From NCBI RefSeq assembly GCF_035046485.1, contig NC_085138.1, positions 325,496,129 to 325,560,128 on the forward strand: DNA of 64,000 bases, read 5' to 3'. The notes below the pieces were generated by a model. The model was given only the letters and a program-made list of their open reading frames with translations. It was not told the DNA's origin and did not search any database. Shown here one piece after another: positions 1 to 10,665 of this stretch. The stretch's first letter is position 1, and each line of letters opens with the position of its first letter. Origin of the DNA: Aedes albopictus. Taxonomy: Eukaryota; Arthropoda; Insecta; Diptera; Culicidae. A program made the translations under genes and the position numbers.

Positions 1-719
1 TCACGGGGATTTCCTTCACGGAAGGTGTGGAGACTGCTAGGGTGGAAGCAGAATGCGAAAAAGAACAGGCGAAAATCTCCTTTCAGCGTCGTTAATGATT
101 ATTATGATGTGTGTCGAGACTCGAAGACTACCAGATGTGAGTGAGGGATGGAGAAGCTGTGTAAGTCGTTAACGATTTTTCGCGGAACAATCGACACGGA
201 GAGTGTCGATTGAAGCGCAATCGGATGTGTGAGTAGGTGCTACGATGCGCGTGTGATACGATCAAGCATCACCTTCAGAAGAGTGTGTAATTTGAAGGAA
301 AGTGGCCCGGAAAATGAAAAATTAAGGTACATTGCCATGGGTGCTTAGGAGGGTGAAGTGTTTCAGCCGTTCGTTAAAGACTCAAGTGGAGCAGCAGACT
401 CCACTGCTCTGGGAGGAGTAATGAGCGAATAATTTAATTTCTCTCATTTCCTTTGTCGGGAGCCCGAGGAGGAAAGAGGCTAATTAGGTACAGTTGGTTG
501 TTCGTTTTGTGTGAGAAGCATTGCTGAAGACCCGCCGGGGAACGCCCGGAGATGGATAAATGATGTTGATTAATCATTACTGCTAACTGGAAGCAAATTG
601 ATGGTCGTTCATAACGAATTTTACAGAAAGAGGAGGGGTAATTGTAGATACTTTTCTCCTGAATAGAAAACTCAAGAATTTTTTTGCTAAAAAAATTCCC
701 AGAGAACTTTTTAGAGAAA
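1..719. other. Unassigned sequence, left edge
   Basis: No coding region, RNA gene or repeat boundary was recognised. Short open frames here have no recognisable protein features. It grades into the GGAATTCC-type repeats near 720. Confidence 0.4.
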
Positions 720-1305
720 TTATTTAAGTGGTTTCCGTAGGACAAATTTCTGGAGAAACTTCTGAAGTATTCCTGGAAGAATCTCTGACGGTATTTTTGA
801 GAGCATTCCTGAAAGATTTTCTACAGGAATCATCTGAGGAATCATCATTGGGATTGTTCCTGGAGGAATTCTTGGAGGAATCCCCGGAGGAATTCCTGGA
901 AATATCCTCGAAGGAATTCCTGGAGGACTTCCTGGGAGGAATCTCTGGATGAATCGTTGAAGGAGTTGCTGGAGGAATGCCTGGAGCAATTCCTGAAGAA
1001 ATCCCTGGACGAATTCCTGGGGGAATTCCTGGGGAAATGCCTGGAAGAATTTCTGGAGGAATTTTTGAAGGGAATTCCTGGAGAAGCTTTTGAAGGCAAT
1101 CCCTGGAGAAATTCCTGGAGGAATTCTTGGAGGAATTTCTGGAGAAATTCCTGGAGGAATCCCTGGAGGAATCACCAGAGCAATTCCTGGAGGAATCCCA
1201 GGAGAAATTCCTGGAGAAATCTCAGGAGAAATTCCTGGAGGAATCCCCGGAGAATTCCCGCAGAAATCCCCGGAGGATTCCCCAGAGGAATTCCTGAATC
1301 CCTGG
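720..1305 (+). repeat. Degenerate GGAATTCCTGGA-type simple repeat
   Basis: Imperfect alternation of blocks such as GGAATTCCTGGAGGAAT with a period of about 12-13 bases and frequent substitutions. Overlapping open frames arise in several frames because the motif rarely forms stop codons. I read this as a decayed or ancestral form of the regular 25-bp array that follows; similar degenerate blocks recur throughout the window in both orientations. Confidence 0.85.
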
Positions 1306-1503
1306 AGAAGTTCCTGGAAGGAATCCCTGGAGAAGTTTCTGAAAAGAATCTCTGGAGAAGTTTTTGGAAGGAATCCCTAGAGGAGTTCCTGGAAGGAATC
1401 CCTAGAGGAGTTCCTGGAAGGAATCCCTAGAAGAGTTCCTGGAAGGAATCCCTAGAGGAGTTCCTGGAAGGAATCCCTAGAAGAGTTCCTGGAAGGAATC
1501 CCT
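1306..1503 (+). repeat. 25-bp minisatellite, left part
   Basis: About eight 25-bp units. Many carry CCCTAGAGGAG or CCCTAGAAGAG instead of CCCTGGAGGAG. The same TAGA variants appear in the first units after the insertion (about 2340-2430), which suggests this is the left end of one array later split by the 1504-2317 insertion. Confidence 0.9.
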
Positions 1504-2317
1504 TTTTTTTTTTTTGTTCGGGTGAGCCACTGCGACCAGTATTTAGATCTTTTGTGGCATTACCCGTATCCTTAGTATTTAGTGCATGTCGTACTACTCC
1601 ATTGCCATTGAGAGGCAATAAAGTATCGATTTCTGTACAGCTCCTGTTTTGTTATCCCAGAGGTGCAAGAAATCGATTGTGATAAAAAGGTACCGTTATC
1701 ATAGAGATTTAAATCCCAGTGAAAGAGCGCCCCTAATCAAACACAATCTATTTGAATTCTGAGAAAAACAAAACGGTGGTACTGATATTTATCCATGCAT
1801 CGGAACTCTAGCCCCATCCATGTCTTGCTTCTAGTTTAGTCCCAGGACAACATAGAAAAACCAGGGACTTTAGGCTAGTTGCAAAACTCTGTCAAATTAG
1901 AGAATGTGTTCTGCAATAAGAATACACGTGAGTCCTTGAATTACCAGAACTTAACAGTCCTTGATAGGTTAGTACGCAGTTAGATACGTAAAGCATGTTT
2001 GTTTTCCTAACATCAAGTGTAGTCTCGGGTGGGCAAAATCCGATTCTTTAACTATCAGCAAGGCAGAATAAATGCAATTTTAGAAACTGTCATTAGTAAC
2101 AAGGACTTTGTACCATGAATCCTTATTACCAAAACACATTACCCCAACTTGACAAACCGGATGTCACTAGAGTTCGGTTTGGTAGATCTTGAACCATAAC
2201 GCAACACATAAAGGCGATCTACCTACGTTACGGGCTCCGTTAAAGATCGAGCATATTTTAAACCCCCTCAACCATTCATCCATCAGCACGGGTCGCCTGA
2301 CACCTTGGATTGGGAAT
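1504..2317 (-). mobile_element. Probable 3' fragment of a poly(A)-ended retroelement inside the minisatellite
   Basis: About 814 bp of unrelated sequence interrupts the 25-bp array. On the minus strand it ends in an A-run (plus-strand T-run at 1504-1515), as expected of a non-LTR retrotransposon 3' end. GGAATCCC occurs at both junctions, but the array itself contains this word, so it cannot be proven to be a target duplication. No protein domain was recognised, so the family is unknown; a processed transcript is an alternative. Confidence 0.55.
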
Positions 2318-4612
2318 CCCTGGAGGAGTTCCTGGAAGGAATCCCTAGAAGAGTTCCTGGAAGGAATCCCTAGAAGAGTTCCTGGAAGGAATCCCTGGAG
2401 GAGTTCCTGGAAGGAATCCCTAGAGGAATTCCTGGAAGGAATCCCTGGAGGAGTTCCTGGAAGGAATCCCTGGAGGAGTTCCTGGAAGGAATCCCTGGAG
2501 GAGTTCCTGGAAGGAATCCCTGGAGGAGTTCCTGGAAGGAATCCCTGGAGGAGTTCCTGGAAGGAATCCCTGGAGGAGTTCCTGGAAGGAATCCCTGGAG
2601 GAGTTCCTGGAAGGAATCCCTGGAGGAGTTCCTGGAAGGAATCCCTGGAGGAGTTCCTGGAAGGAATCCCTGGAGGAGTTCCTGGAAGGAATCCCTGGAG
2701 GAGTTCCTGGAAGGAATCCCTGGAGGAGTTCCTGGAAGGAATCCCTGGAGGAGTTCCTGGAAGGAATCCCTGGAGGAGTTCCTGGAAGGAATCCCTGGAG
2801 GAGTTCCTGGAAGGAATCCCTGGAGGAGTTCCTGGAAGGAATCCCTGGAGGAGTTCCTGGAAGGAATCCCTGGAGGAGTTCCTGGAAGGAATCCCTGGAG
2901 GAGTTCCTGGAAGGAATCCCTGGAGGAGTTCCTGGAAGGAATCCCTAGAGGAGTTCCTGGAAGGAATCCCTGGAGGAGTTCCTGGAAGGAATCCCTGAGG
3001 GAGTTCCTGGAAGGAATCCCTGGAGGAGTTCCTGGAAGGAATCCCTGGAGGAGTTCCTGGAAGGAATCCCTGGAGGAGTTCCTGGAAGGAATCCCTGGAG
3101 GAGTTCCTGGAAGGAATCCCTGGAGGAGTTCCTGGAAGGAATCCCTGGAGGAGTTCCTGGAAGGAATCCCTGGAGGAGTTCCTGGAAGGAATCCCTGGAG
3201 GAGTTCCTGGAAGGAATCCCTGGAGGAGTTCCTGGAAGGAATCCCTGGAGGAGTTCCTGGAAGGAATCCCTGGAGGAGTTCCTGGAAGGAATCCCTGGAG
3301 GAGTTCCTGGAAGGAATCCCTGGAGGAGTTCCTGGAAGGAATCCCTGGAGGAGTTCCTGGAAGGAATCCCTGGAGGAGTTCCTGGAAGGAATCCCTGGAG
3401 GAGTTCCTGGAAGGAATCCCTGGAGGAGTTCCTGGAAGGAATCCCTGGAGGAGTTCCTGGAAGGAATCCCTGGAGGAGTTCCTGGAAGGAATCCCTGGAG
3501 GAGTTCCTGGAAGGAATCCCTGGAGGAGTTCCTGGAAGGAATCCCTGGAGGAGTTCCTGGAAGGAATCCCTGGAGGAGTTCCTGGAAGGAATCCCTGGAG
3601 GAGTTCCTGGAAGGAATCCCTGGAGGAGTTCCTGGAAGGAATCCCTGGAGGAGTTCCTGGAAGGAATCCCTGGAGGAGTTCCTGGAAGGAATCCCTGGAG
3701 GAGTTCCTGGAAGGAATCCCTGGAGGAGTTCCTGAAAGGAATCCCTGGAGGAGTTCCTGGAAGGAATCCCTGGAGGAGTTCCTGGAAGGAATCCCTGGAG
3801 GAGTTCCTGGAAGGAATCCCTGGAGGAGTTCCTGGAAGGAATCCCTGGAGGAGTTCCTGGAAGGAATCCCTGGAGGAGTTCCTGGAAGGAATCCCTGGAG
3901 GAGTTCCTGGAAGGAATCCCTGGAGGAGTTCCTGGAAGGAATCCCTGGAGGAGTTCCTGGAAGGAATCCCTGGAGGAGTTCCTGGAAGGAATCCCTGGAG
4001 GAGTTCCTGGAAGGAATCCCTGGAGGAGTTCCTGGAAGGAATCCCTGGAGGAGTTCCTGGAAGGAATCCCTGGAGGAGTTCCTGGAAGGAATCCCTGGAG
4101 GAGTTCCTGGAAGGAATCCCTGGAGGAGTTCCTGGAAGGAATCCCTGGAGGAGTTCCTGGAAGGAATCCCTGGGGGAGTTCCTGGAAGGAATCCCTGGAG
4201 GAGTACCTGGAAGAAACCCTGGAGGAGTTCCTGGAAGGAATCCCTGGAGGAGTTCCTGGAAAGAATCCCTGAAGGAGTTCCTGGAAAGAATCCCTGAAGG
4301 AGTTCCTGGAAGGAATCCCTGGAGGAGTTCCTGGAAGGAATCCCTGGAGGAGTTCCTGGAAGGAATCCCTGGAGGAGTTCCTGGAAGGAATCCCTGGAGG
4401 ACTTCCTGGAAGGAATCCCTGGAGGAGTTCCTGGAAGGAAACCCTGGAGGAGTTCCTGGAAGGAATCCCTGGAGGAGTTCCTGGAAGGAATCCCTGGAGG
4501 AGTTCCTGGAAGGAATCCCTGGAGGAGTTCCTGGAAGGAATCCCTGGAGGAGTTCCTGGAAGGAATCCCTGGGGGAGTTCCTGGAAGGAATCCCTGGAAG
4601 AATTCCTGTAAG
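2318..4612 (+). repeat. 25-bp tandem minisatellite, about 92 units
   Basis: The unit GGAATCCCTGGAG-GAGTTCCTGGAA (two related 12-13 bp halves) repeats with a 25-bp period and is nearly invariant from about 2440 to 4180. Variants and small indels cluster at the ends (about 2342-2430 and 4170-4310). The unit has 14 G or C out of 25, richer than its surroundings. It contains no stop codon in any frame on either strand, and since 25 is not a multiple of three each strand cycles through all three frames, producing spurious open frames of 269 and 559 codons. Each unit holds one TTCCTGGAA palindrome. The very high homogeneity suggests recent expansion; the assembled copy number may be collapsed. Confidence 0.97.
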
Positions 4613-4730
4613 AAATTCCTTCAAGGAATCTCCGGAGGAATTCCTGGAAGGAATCTCTGGAGGAATTTCTGGAAGAAATCCCTGGAAGAGTTCCTGAAAG
4701 GAATTCCTAGAGAAATCACTGGATATTTTC
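4613..4730 (+). repeat. Degenerate right edge of the minisatellite
   Basis: The 25-bp periodicity decays into loosely related GGAATTCCTGGAA blocks, mirroring the degenerate left flank at 720-1305. Confidence 0.8.
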
Positions 4731-5199
4731 TTCTTCCATTGGAAAGTGCCCGGAAAATAAAATTTTCCTATGCTAACCGTTCAACCTATCGTTTTAACTA
4801 ATAATGCCATCGCAGTAAAAGATTATAATAAATTCTTAGCTCTTCGAACTGCCAGCTCCTCTATAGACCCAACTAACAATCACTCATTTTACAAGCACCT
4901 TTACGACGAATTGATTCAGCATGATGCTGAATAATCTTTGGATAATTTTCAGGCACAACCTTTGTTCGGGTTTTGTTCACACAAATTTGGAGAAACTTTA
5001 AAGCATAATGTTGTGTACCAACTGAAATGCTTGTTGTAAAATCGTTTTACAAATATATAGTAAAGCTGTTATTCAGCTTTAGCAAAAATGATTAAAAATA
5101 AAAAAATGCAAATTTTTTCAATTTCCACGAGCGTTTATGATTGGAACTTAATGCTGTGAACAAATATTGTGAAATAATAACTACACAGAAATTTACCTA
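4731..5199. other. Unassigned AT-rich sequence
   Basis: No coding, RNA or repeat feature recognised. It leads into a tRNA-like segment on the minus strand. Confidence 0.4.
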
Positions 5200-5263
5200 A
5201 ATCCAGATTCGAACTCGAGACCCGTCGATTGCCAGCCGCATGCCTTCCTATCTGCGCCATCCT
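5200..5263 (-). mobile_element. tRNA-like SINE head or tRNA pseudogene
   Basis: The minus strand shows an A-box-like TGGCGCAGATAGG and a B-box-like GAGTTCGAATCTGG at tRNA-like spacing. The acceptor ends do not pair, so this is not a functional tRNA. A tRNA-derived SINE is the best reading. Confidence 0.6.
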
Positions 5264-5879
5264 TGAGATGATGAATTGCAGCGCTCAAATCAAAACATAA
5301 ACTTCCCGTGGTTTAATAATGATCAGACTCTGACTCCTATACAGCAGTGGTGAATTAGCACAACATTATGATTAACGACTGAGCAACAGATTTATTCAGC
5401 TGTTGTTCGGTAAAAACACGTGTTTTTCATCATGTACTCTGAGTCGAAGTATGATGAAACGAAAGCGCTTGTTTGACTTGTGAAAAACACATTATACAGA
5501 TACATGTCCTAATTTTTACATGAACTTAACAAGAAGCAGAAACAAGTCTTGTTAAACTATGTTGTAAAGGAATTACTGCGAGTCGAATAAAAATCTTATT
5601 AAACGCTTGAAAAGTGTTTTGAATTATCATTGTTAATACCAATACGAAAAGTTGAACATTGGCTACTTTTTCAATTGAAAAAGCATTTGTACAGTAATTT
5701 GTACAGCATAATTTTAGTTCAGCTATAATTACTATTATAAAGCAACAATTCAGCATGCATGCTTGTTTGCGGCTGGCGATTGTTAGTTGGGGATATACCT
5801 GTTGATCCACCATACAGGAGTCGGAAAGTATGACGTTCTCCAGATTGTTCCCCATCAGAAAAAAAAAACGAATATGATG
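5264..5879. other. Unassigned sequence
   Basis: AT-rich sequence with no recognised gene or repeat. The minus-strand open frame of 140 codons at 5526-5948 resembles no family I know and runs into degenerate repeats, so I do not call it coding. Confidence 0.35.
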
Positions 5880-6455
5880 GTGAATAGGAATATTAAGTGG
5901 AATCCCAGGAGTTATTCCAAGAAATCTGTGTAGAAATTCCTGAAGCAACCATTGAATGAACTCCGGAATATTCCTTTAGAAGAATGCTCATAAAAATTCT
6001 TGGAAGAATCGTTTAAGAAATTGAAGAAATCTTTGAAACAATAATTGATAGAACTCATCTTGGAATCCTTAACCCTCGAGCGGTCGCGTTGTTGTATTTT
6101 GTACAACACGTTGAAAAAAAGAAAAACACGCTTTTTGTACTCAGAATTAACGTGGTGCTAACGGTTATGGCCAAACGAGCGAGTTACGGAAGGTTGAATA
6201 ACCCTTAAATTCCGGATTTAAATTAATCTTCACAGGACCTCTCAAAGGAGTACTTGATGAAAATTCTGCAGGAAACTCTTAAGATTTTTCTGAAATAACT
6301 TATGGAACAATTCCAGATCATGTCTTAGAGGAATTCTTGGAGGAATACTTGGAGGGATCTATAAAGTAATCTTTTGAAAAATTCTTCAAGTAATCCCTTG
6401 CAGTAATTCCCAACGGAATTCTTGTAAAAATGTTTGCAAGAATAATAGAAAGTGT
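5880..6455 (+). repeat. Degenerate GGAATTCC-type repeats with an interruption
   Basis: Loose GGAATTCTTGGAGGAAT-like blocks at 5885-6065 and 6230-6450. The stretch between (about 6066-6230, starting near ACCCTCGAGCGGTCGCG) is different sequence, possibly a small mobile insert, with no boundary I can prove. Confidence 0.6.
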
Positions 6456-6634
6456 GGAGCGGACCTGGTGTGATGGTTAAAGCACGTGACTATCATGCCG
6501 AGGACGTGGGATCGAATCCCACTCCTGACAAACTCACAAAATGTGAGTTCTTCCTTCGGAATGGAAGTAACCCGTTGGTCCCGAGATGAACTAGCCTAGG
6601 GCTAAAAATCTCGTTAATACAGATAGAAAAAAAT
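6456..6634 (+). mobile_element. tRNA-derived SINE (family A), full-length copy
   Basis: Starts with a tRNA-like part with A-box-like GGTGTGATGGTTAAAGC and B box GGGATCGAATCCCAC (about 6508-6522). It continues through a conserved non-tRNA part and ends CTCGTTAATACAGAT followed by an A-rich tail. The same family recurs on the minus strand at 26794-26935 and as a fragment at 41363-41437, which confirms it is interspersed. Confidence 0.9.
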
Positions 6635-6800
6635 TAATAGAAAGGAAGCAAAGAATGAAGCTTTGATACAATTCTCGATGGAATTTGTGAGCATATTCTC
6701 GAAAGATTCCTCGAAAGAGTTTCAGAAGGAATCCATTGACGAATTTATGAAGGAAAAATTGAAGGCATTATTGCTGCAATCCTGCTGAAAATAAAGACAC
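6635..6800 (+). repeat. Degenerate GGAATTCC-type repeat
   Basis: Weakly periodic blocks of the same dispersed simple repeat. Confidence 0.5.
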
Positions 6801-6966
6801 GAACAACGTCTTCAGACAGAGGTTGTACAGACTGAATGAAACTTAACACTAGACAACGGACACGATAACACCAGTGTATACGAGAAAAAATATTCATCAC
6901 TCGGAAGTGAACCCTCACCCCATGGCATGGTACGGATATCTGCTTGGTGACGTCAATCGCACGGCC

Positions 6967-7000
6967 ACAATGTTATATATTGCCCTTTTACTGGCATTTA
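6967..7000 (-). mobile_element. Repeat 3' tail abutting the assembly gap
   Basis: On the minus strand this reads AATGCCAGTAAAAGGGCAAT followed by ATATAACATTGT. It closely matches the terminal segment of the tRNA-bearing element near 62752-62781. It lies on the same strand as the LINE remnant just across the gap, where a LINE 3' end would fall, so it may be that LINE's 3' tail; the gap prevents proof. Confidence 0.5.
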
Positions 7001-7500
7001 NNNNNNNNNNNNNNNNNNNNNNNNNNNNNNNNNNNNNNNNNNNNNNNNNNNNNNNNNNNNNNNNNNNNNNNNNNNNNNNNNNNNNNNNNNNNNNNNNNNN
7101 NNNNNNNNNNNNNNNNNNNNNNNNNNNNNNNNNNNNNNNNNNNNNNNNNNNNNNNNNNNNNNNNNNNNNNNNNNNNNNNNNNNNNNNNNNNNNNNNNNNN
7201 NNNNNNNNNNNNNNNNNNNNNNNNNNNNNNNNNNNNNNNNNNNNNNNNNNNNNNNNNNNNNNNNNNNNNNNNNNNNNNNNNNNNNNNNNNNNNNNNNNNN
7301 NNNNNNNNNNNNNNNNNNNNNNNNNNNNNNNNNNNNNNNNNNNNNNNNNNNNNNNNNNNNNNNNNNNNNNNNNNNNNNNNNNNNNNNNNNNNNNNNNNNN
7401 NNNNNNNNNNNNNNNNNNNNNNNNNNNNNNNNNNNNNNNNNNNNNNNNNNNNNNNNNNNNNNNNNNNNNNNNNNNNNNNNNNNNNNNNNNNNNNNNNNNN
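7001..7500. other. Assembly gap (500 N)
   Basis: Exactly 500 unknown bases, the conventional placeholder for a scaffold gap of unknown true length. Open frames crossing it are meaningless. Confidence 1.
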
Positions 7501-9095
7501 TCCGCACATAAGAGCAAAGATTTCAGCCTCAACAACGGTGCAGTGTCTATTAAGTGAGTAAGACTGATACAGCCTTAGCTCACGAGAATAACCACCAGCA
7601 CCTACTCGACCTTCGAGAAGGGAACCATCAGTGTAACATACGAAGGCGTCTAAAATACTTCTTTCCAGATATCCAGATGTCCACTCTTCCCGGGAAGGAA
7701 ATTTCGTGGAAAATGTCTTATATGGGAAATTACAAGCAATTGTAAGATCACTTGGAGCAAGAACAAGTTTGTCCCAATTCACCAAAAGTGGAAACAACGA
7801 GGTGTGCGTTGATGTCCGGTTCACAGGAGTTTCCTTTAGTAGACCGAGTACCCGTAGAAGGTAAGTGCAAGAAAGTGCTTCTTGTTTGAGATGAATGTGT
7901 AGTGGAGCAACGTCAAAGAGGGCTTCGAGCGCTGCCGTGGGAGTTGGAGAGAACGCTCCAGACATCGCCATTAAGCACATCCTTTGGAGATGGCATAACT
8001 TTGATTGGATCATTCTCATTTCGCCCTTTTGCCACAACACAAGACATGCATAGGCCAATATTGGCCGAACAACAGTTGTGTCGGCAAAACCATAAGTAGA
8101 AAAACCGCTATTATTGAGTTGCCGTAGCGTATCTGCTACGAGATTCCACAAAAGCGGTAATAAGACTCCCCCTTGGGGGCATCCACAAACACTCAATTTC
8201 CTAATCCCTGCTAGACGCAATGTCGAGAAGAGATATCGGTTTTTAAGCATTTGATGAATCCAATTGGAAATCATTGGAGTAATACCATGACTCCGTGCGG
8301 CTTCCAATATGGCATCGGGAGGCACATTGTCAAAGACACCCTCGATATCTAAGAAAACACCCAAACAAGATTGCTTTTGAGCGAATGCTTTCTCGATATC
8401 GTAAACAACCTTGTGTAAAAGAGTCAGTCCACTGTGACCAGATTGGTAGGCATGTTGGTTCACATGAAGAGGCATGTTGGCCAGATGAACATCACGGATG
8501 TGATGATCCACAATGCGTTCTAAGCATTTCAGAAGAAAAGAGGTCAAACTAATAGGTCTGAGACTCTTTGCTTCTTCATACGACGCACGACCCACTTTCG
8601 GAATAAACTTCACAGTAATATCCCGCCAAGATTTGGAAATATACCCTGTAGCAAAACTGCAAACAAGTATTTTTTTTCAAAACATGTTTGAAATAACCAA
8701 ATCCCATCTGCCCCAGGAGATTTGAAAGGAGCAAAGCTATTAAGTGTCCACTCAATCAATTCTATATTTACAATACTCCGTGCCGAGGCCAGGGAATCAT
8801 AACTACAAGAAAAGACATCAGGTTCATCCGAAGATGTAATATCCTCACATCCAGGGAAGTGTGTGCTGAATAAGCATTCCAGAACTTCCTCATCAGAGGA
8901 AGTCAGATCGCCATTTGGCTAACAAAGTTCGTTCACTCGGAAATCCTTATATTTGTTTTTGTTTAACCGACTGACTTCACTCAAACTGGAAACATTTGTA
9001 CAAAGGTTTTTCCAGCCAGATCGTTCAGCAGACCGGAGAGCTTTTCTGTAGGCCTTGCGAGCCGACTTAAAAAAAATCTAAGAGCCGAAGGAGAG
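7501..9095 (-). pseudogene. Non-LTR retrotransposon ORF2 remnant (reverse transcriptase plus RNase H)
   Basis: Minus-strand translation gives, in order: a segment with FKSPGADGI; a reverse transcriptase palm with FIPKVGRASYEEAKSLRPIS and LDIEGVFDNVPPDAI (motif A aspartate present); a QGGVLLPLLWN motif; then an RNase H domain with CYTDGS and VEAEIFAL. Such an RNase H after the polymerase is typical of LOA/I-like groups of the Jockey superfamily; an ORF2 like this would copy element RNA at the target site. It is dead. The metal-binding FADD motif reads FADT and is followed by a deletion that removes most of the thumb, there is at least one in-frame stop (after RVNELC), and a frameshift separates the GADGI and FIPK segments. 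The endonuclease is missing upstream and the C-terminus lies in the gap. A second copy is at 16795-17513. Confidence 0.9.
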
Positions 9096-9109
9096 ATAAA
9101 GACGGACCC

Positions 9110-9285
9110 GGTTAGGGTGGTGCTTCTAGTCCAGTTTGACTTTCAATTCCGCAGAATCGTAACTTGTTCTGTGGCTTAGTTGGTCGAAGCGCCGGACTAG
9201 CGATACGGAGTCGTGCGTTCGAGTCGCACCAAAACAAGTGGGATTTTTTTTCACAAATGTATCTCTCAGTTTGCCAATTAAACGT
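9110..9285 (+). mobile_element. tRNA-bearing repeat, partial copy (same family as 61775-62781)
   Basis: Contains a 70-nt tRNA-like core at 9166-9235 with A box TGGCTTAGTTGG and a complete T arm (GTGCG/CGCAC around TTCGAGT). Sequence upstream (AGTTTGACTTTCAATTCCGC) and downstream (a run of 8 T, then TTTGCCAATTA) matches the arms of the 62-kb palindrome. The T-run is a plausible Pol III terminator. Truncated after TTTGCCAATTA. Confidence 0.8.
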
Positions 9286-9339
9286 ACTTTGCCTAAAAAT
9301 ATTTCGAGTTTTTACGTCTAGGTTGATCAAGTTGCTTCT

Positions 9340-9720
9340 AATTGGTGCTGAGGCATTAGACCGAAGTACGTTTGGCTGAATGGGTCATTAGGCCAAATGA
9401 GTCTAAAGACGGGCAGGTAGTTGAATGCTTTGGTTATGATACATACACGCATACAATTATTTCGAAAAAAACAGCCTGCTTTTAAAAATTTGGAAAAAAA
9501 AAACACTTATAGGAGAGATGGTAGTGTGACCGCATAAAATCATAGTTTTAAGATATCATGCTCTAGATGCGATTTATGTCGTAGATCGTAAAAATATCTT
9601 CTGAAAGTTAAAAAACAATTAACCATTATAAATGAAGGAATTTTGAATTTCCGTCTACTGAGCCATTCGGCTTACTGACTCTTTCGACCCAATGTACATT
9701 TAGCCTAATGACCTGATGCC
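9340..9720. mobile_element. MITE with repeated GGTCATTAGGCC-type ends
   Basis: The left end carries GGTCATTAGGCCAAATG. The right end carries the inverted form (GCCTAATGACC, CATTCGGCTTACTGA). The interior is AT-rich and non-coding. A second member of this type spans about 31165-31795. Exact ends and target duplication could not be set. Confidence 0.65.
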
Positions 9721-9878
9721 TTTCTAATTTGATCACTCCCATAATCACTACACGTAACTGGCCAAAATAGAAACTAAAGTTAAGAATATGATCAAAACTA
9801 GTGCTGTACTCCTATGTTGGTCATCAGTGTCTCCATAGTTTCTGCACTTTTTTAAAAAAAAAATAGAGATTGAAAGAT

Positions 9879-10152
9879 CCCAAGTAACCACGCTGTTGAA
9901 GCTGTACGTATTGCATAAATAACGTTCATATATTGACATGCATTACTCTATATAAACCATTAAAGTTGAATTAAAGTGGGAAGTGGCGCCACTATTGTTG
10001 AATTACGATTATACCAGTATAATCGTAAGTCAGCAATAGTGGCGCCACTTGTCACTTTAATTTAACCTTAACGGTTAATGTAGGGCAATGCATGCCAATA
10101 TATGCGCTATATATATGCAATACGTACAGCTTCAACAGCATGGTTACTTGGG
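9879..10152. mobile_element. 274-bp palindromic MITE
   Basis: Imperfect inverted repeat over its whole length, beginning CCCAAGTAAC and ending GTTACTTGGG, with a short loop near 10013-10017. Arms share CTGTTGAAGCTGTACGTATTGCA and AGTGGCGCCACTATTG-type blocks (split here by positions). Non-coding. A 2-bp AT flanks both ends, too short to prove a target duplication. Confidence 0.85.
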
Positions 10153-10500
10153 ATGTCACTTAAGATATTAATGACTTACATATGTTTGCTGATATTAAAT
10201 TAAAAAATAATTTCTTTGAAACTGGCCAAAACTTTTACACGCGCCCTATCTGTTGCAATTTAGTCAGTTTTTCAACTTCATGTTTCAATGCATTTCAGAA
10301 CCTCAGGGGTTTGCGAAGGATTTAGTGAATTTCGTAAAGATTTTTAACCGTTTCAGTGGAGTTTTAAGGTAGTTCAGGATTTTTAAGGGAGTTCATTGAT
10401 GTTTCAGAGGGTTTTATGCCGCTTAATTGTATTTCAGAGAAGGTTTGTAGAGGTTTTTTGGGATTTCAGGCGGAGGGGGAGTTATTAACAGGTAAGGGCT
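10153..10500. other. Unassigned sequence
   Basis: AT-rich sequence with loosely repetitive TTTCAG...TTT phrases around 10270-10460. No gene or mobile element recognised. Confidence 0.35.
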
Positions 10501-10665
10501 TTTAGTGTTTTATGAGCACTTCTACAGTTATAAACTGAGACCTTCCCCTGCCAATGACTATTTTACATGTGTGAATTGTACAAAAAAAAGCCTGGATTGA
10601 CCTAGAATCGAACCCATCACCCTCATCACCCACGCCTTTACAGCTGAGGCTATATGGGTCCTCAT
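10501..10665 (-). mobile_element. tRNA-derived SINE (family B)
   Basis: The tRNA-like head lies on the minus strand at about 10590-10660 with B-box GATGGGTTCGATTCTAGG. The tail (about 10501-10585) matches 31290-31370, including the phrase ACAGTTATnAACTGAGA, which defines a two-copy family here. Confidence 0.75.

Noticed and set aside
1306..4612. CRISPR-like array
   Set aside because: Units are directly tandem with no unique spacers, and the setting is an insect genome.
2945..4624. 559-codon minus-strand open frame (and 269-codon plus-strand frame) as repeat-protein genes
   Set aside because: They are forced by the stop-free 25-bp unit. There is no start context, no non-repeat domain and no codon-level constraint, and both strands are open at once.
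298..4765. Similar phrase AGTGSCCGGAAAATnAAA at about 301 and 4744 as a flanking duplication around the repeat block
   Set aside because: Similarity is limited to about 20 bases with differences and does not continue. Probably chance.
6874..7561. Long open frames across 7001-7500
   Set aside because: They consist almost entirely of unknown bases in the assembly gap.
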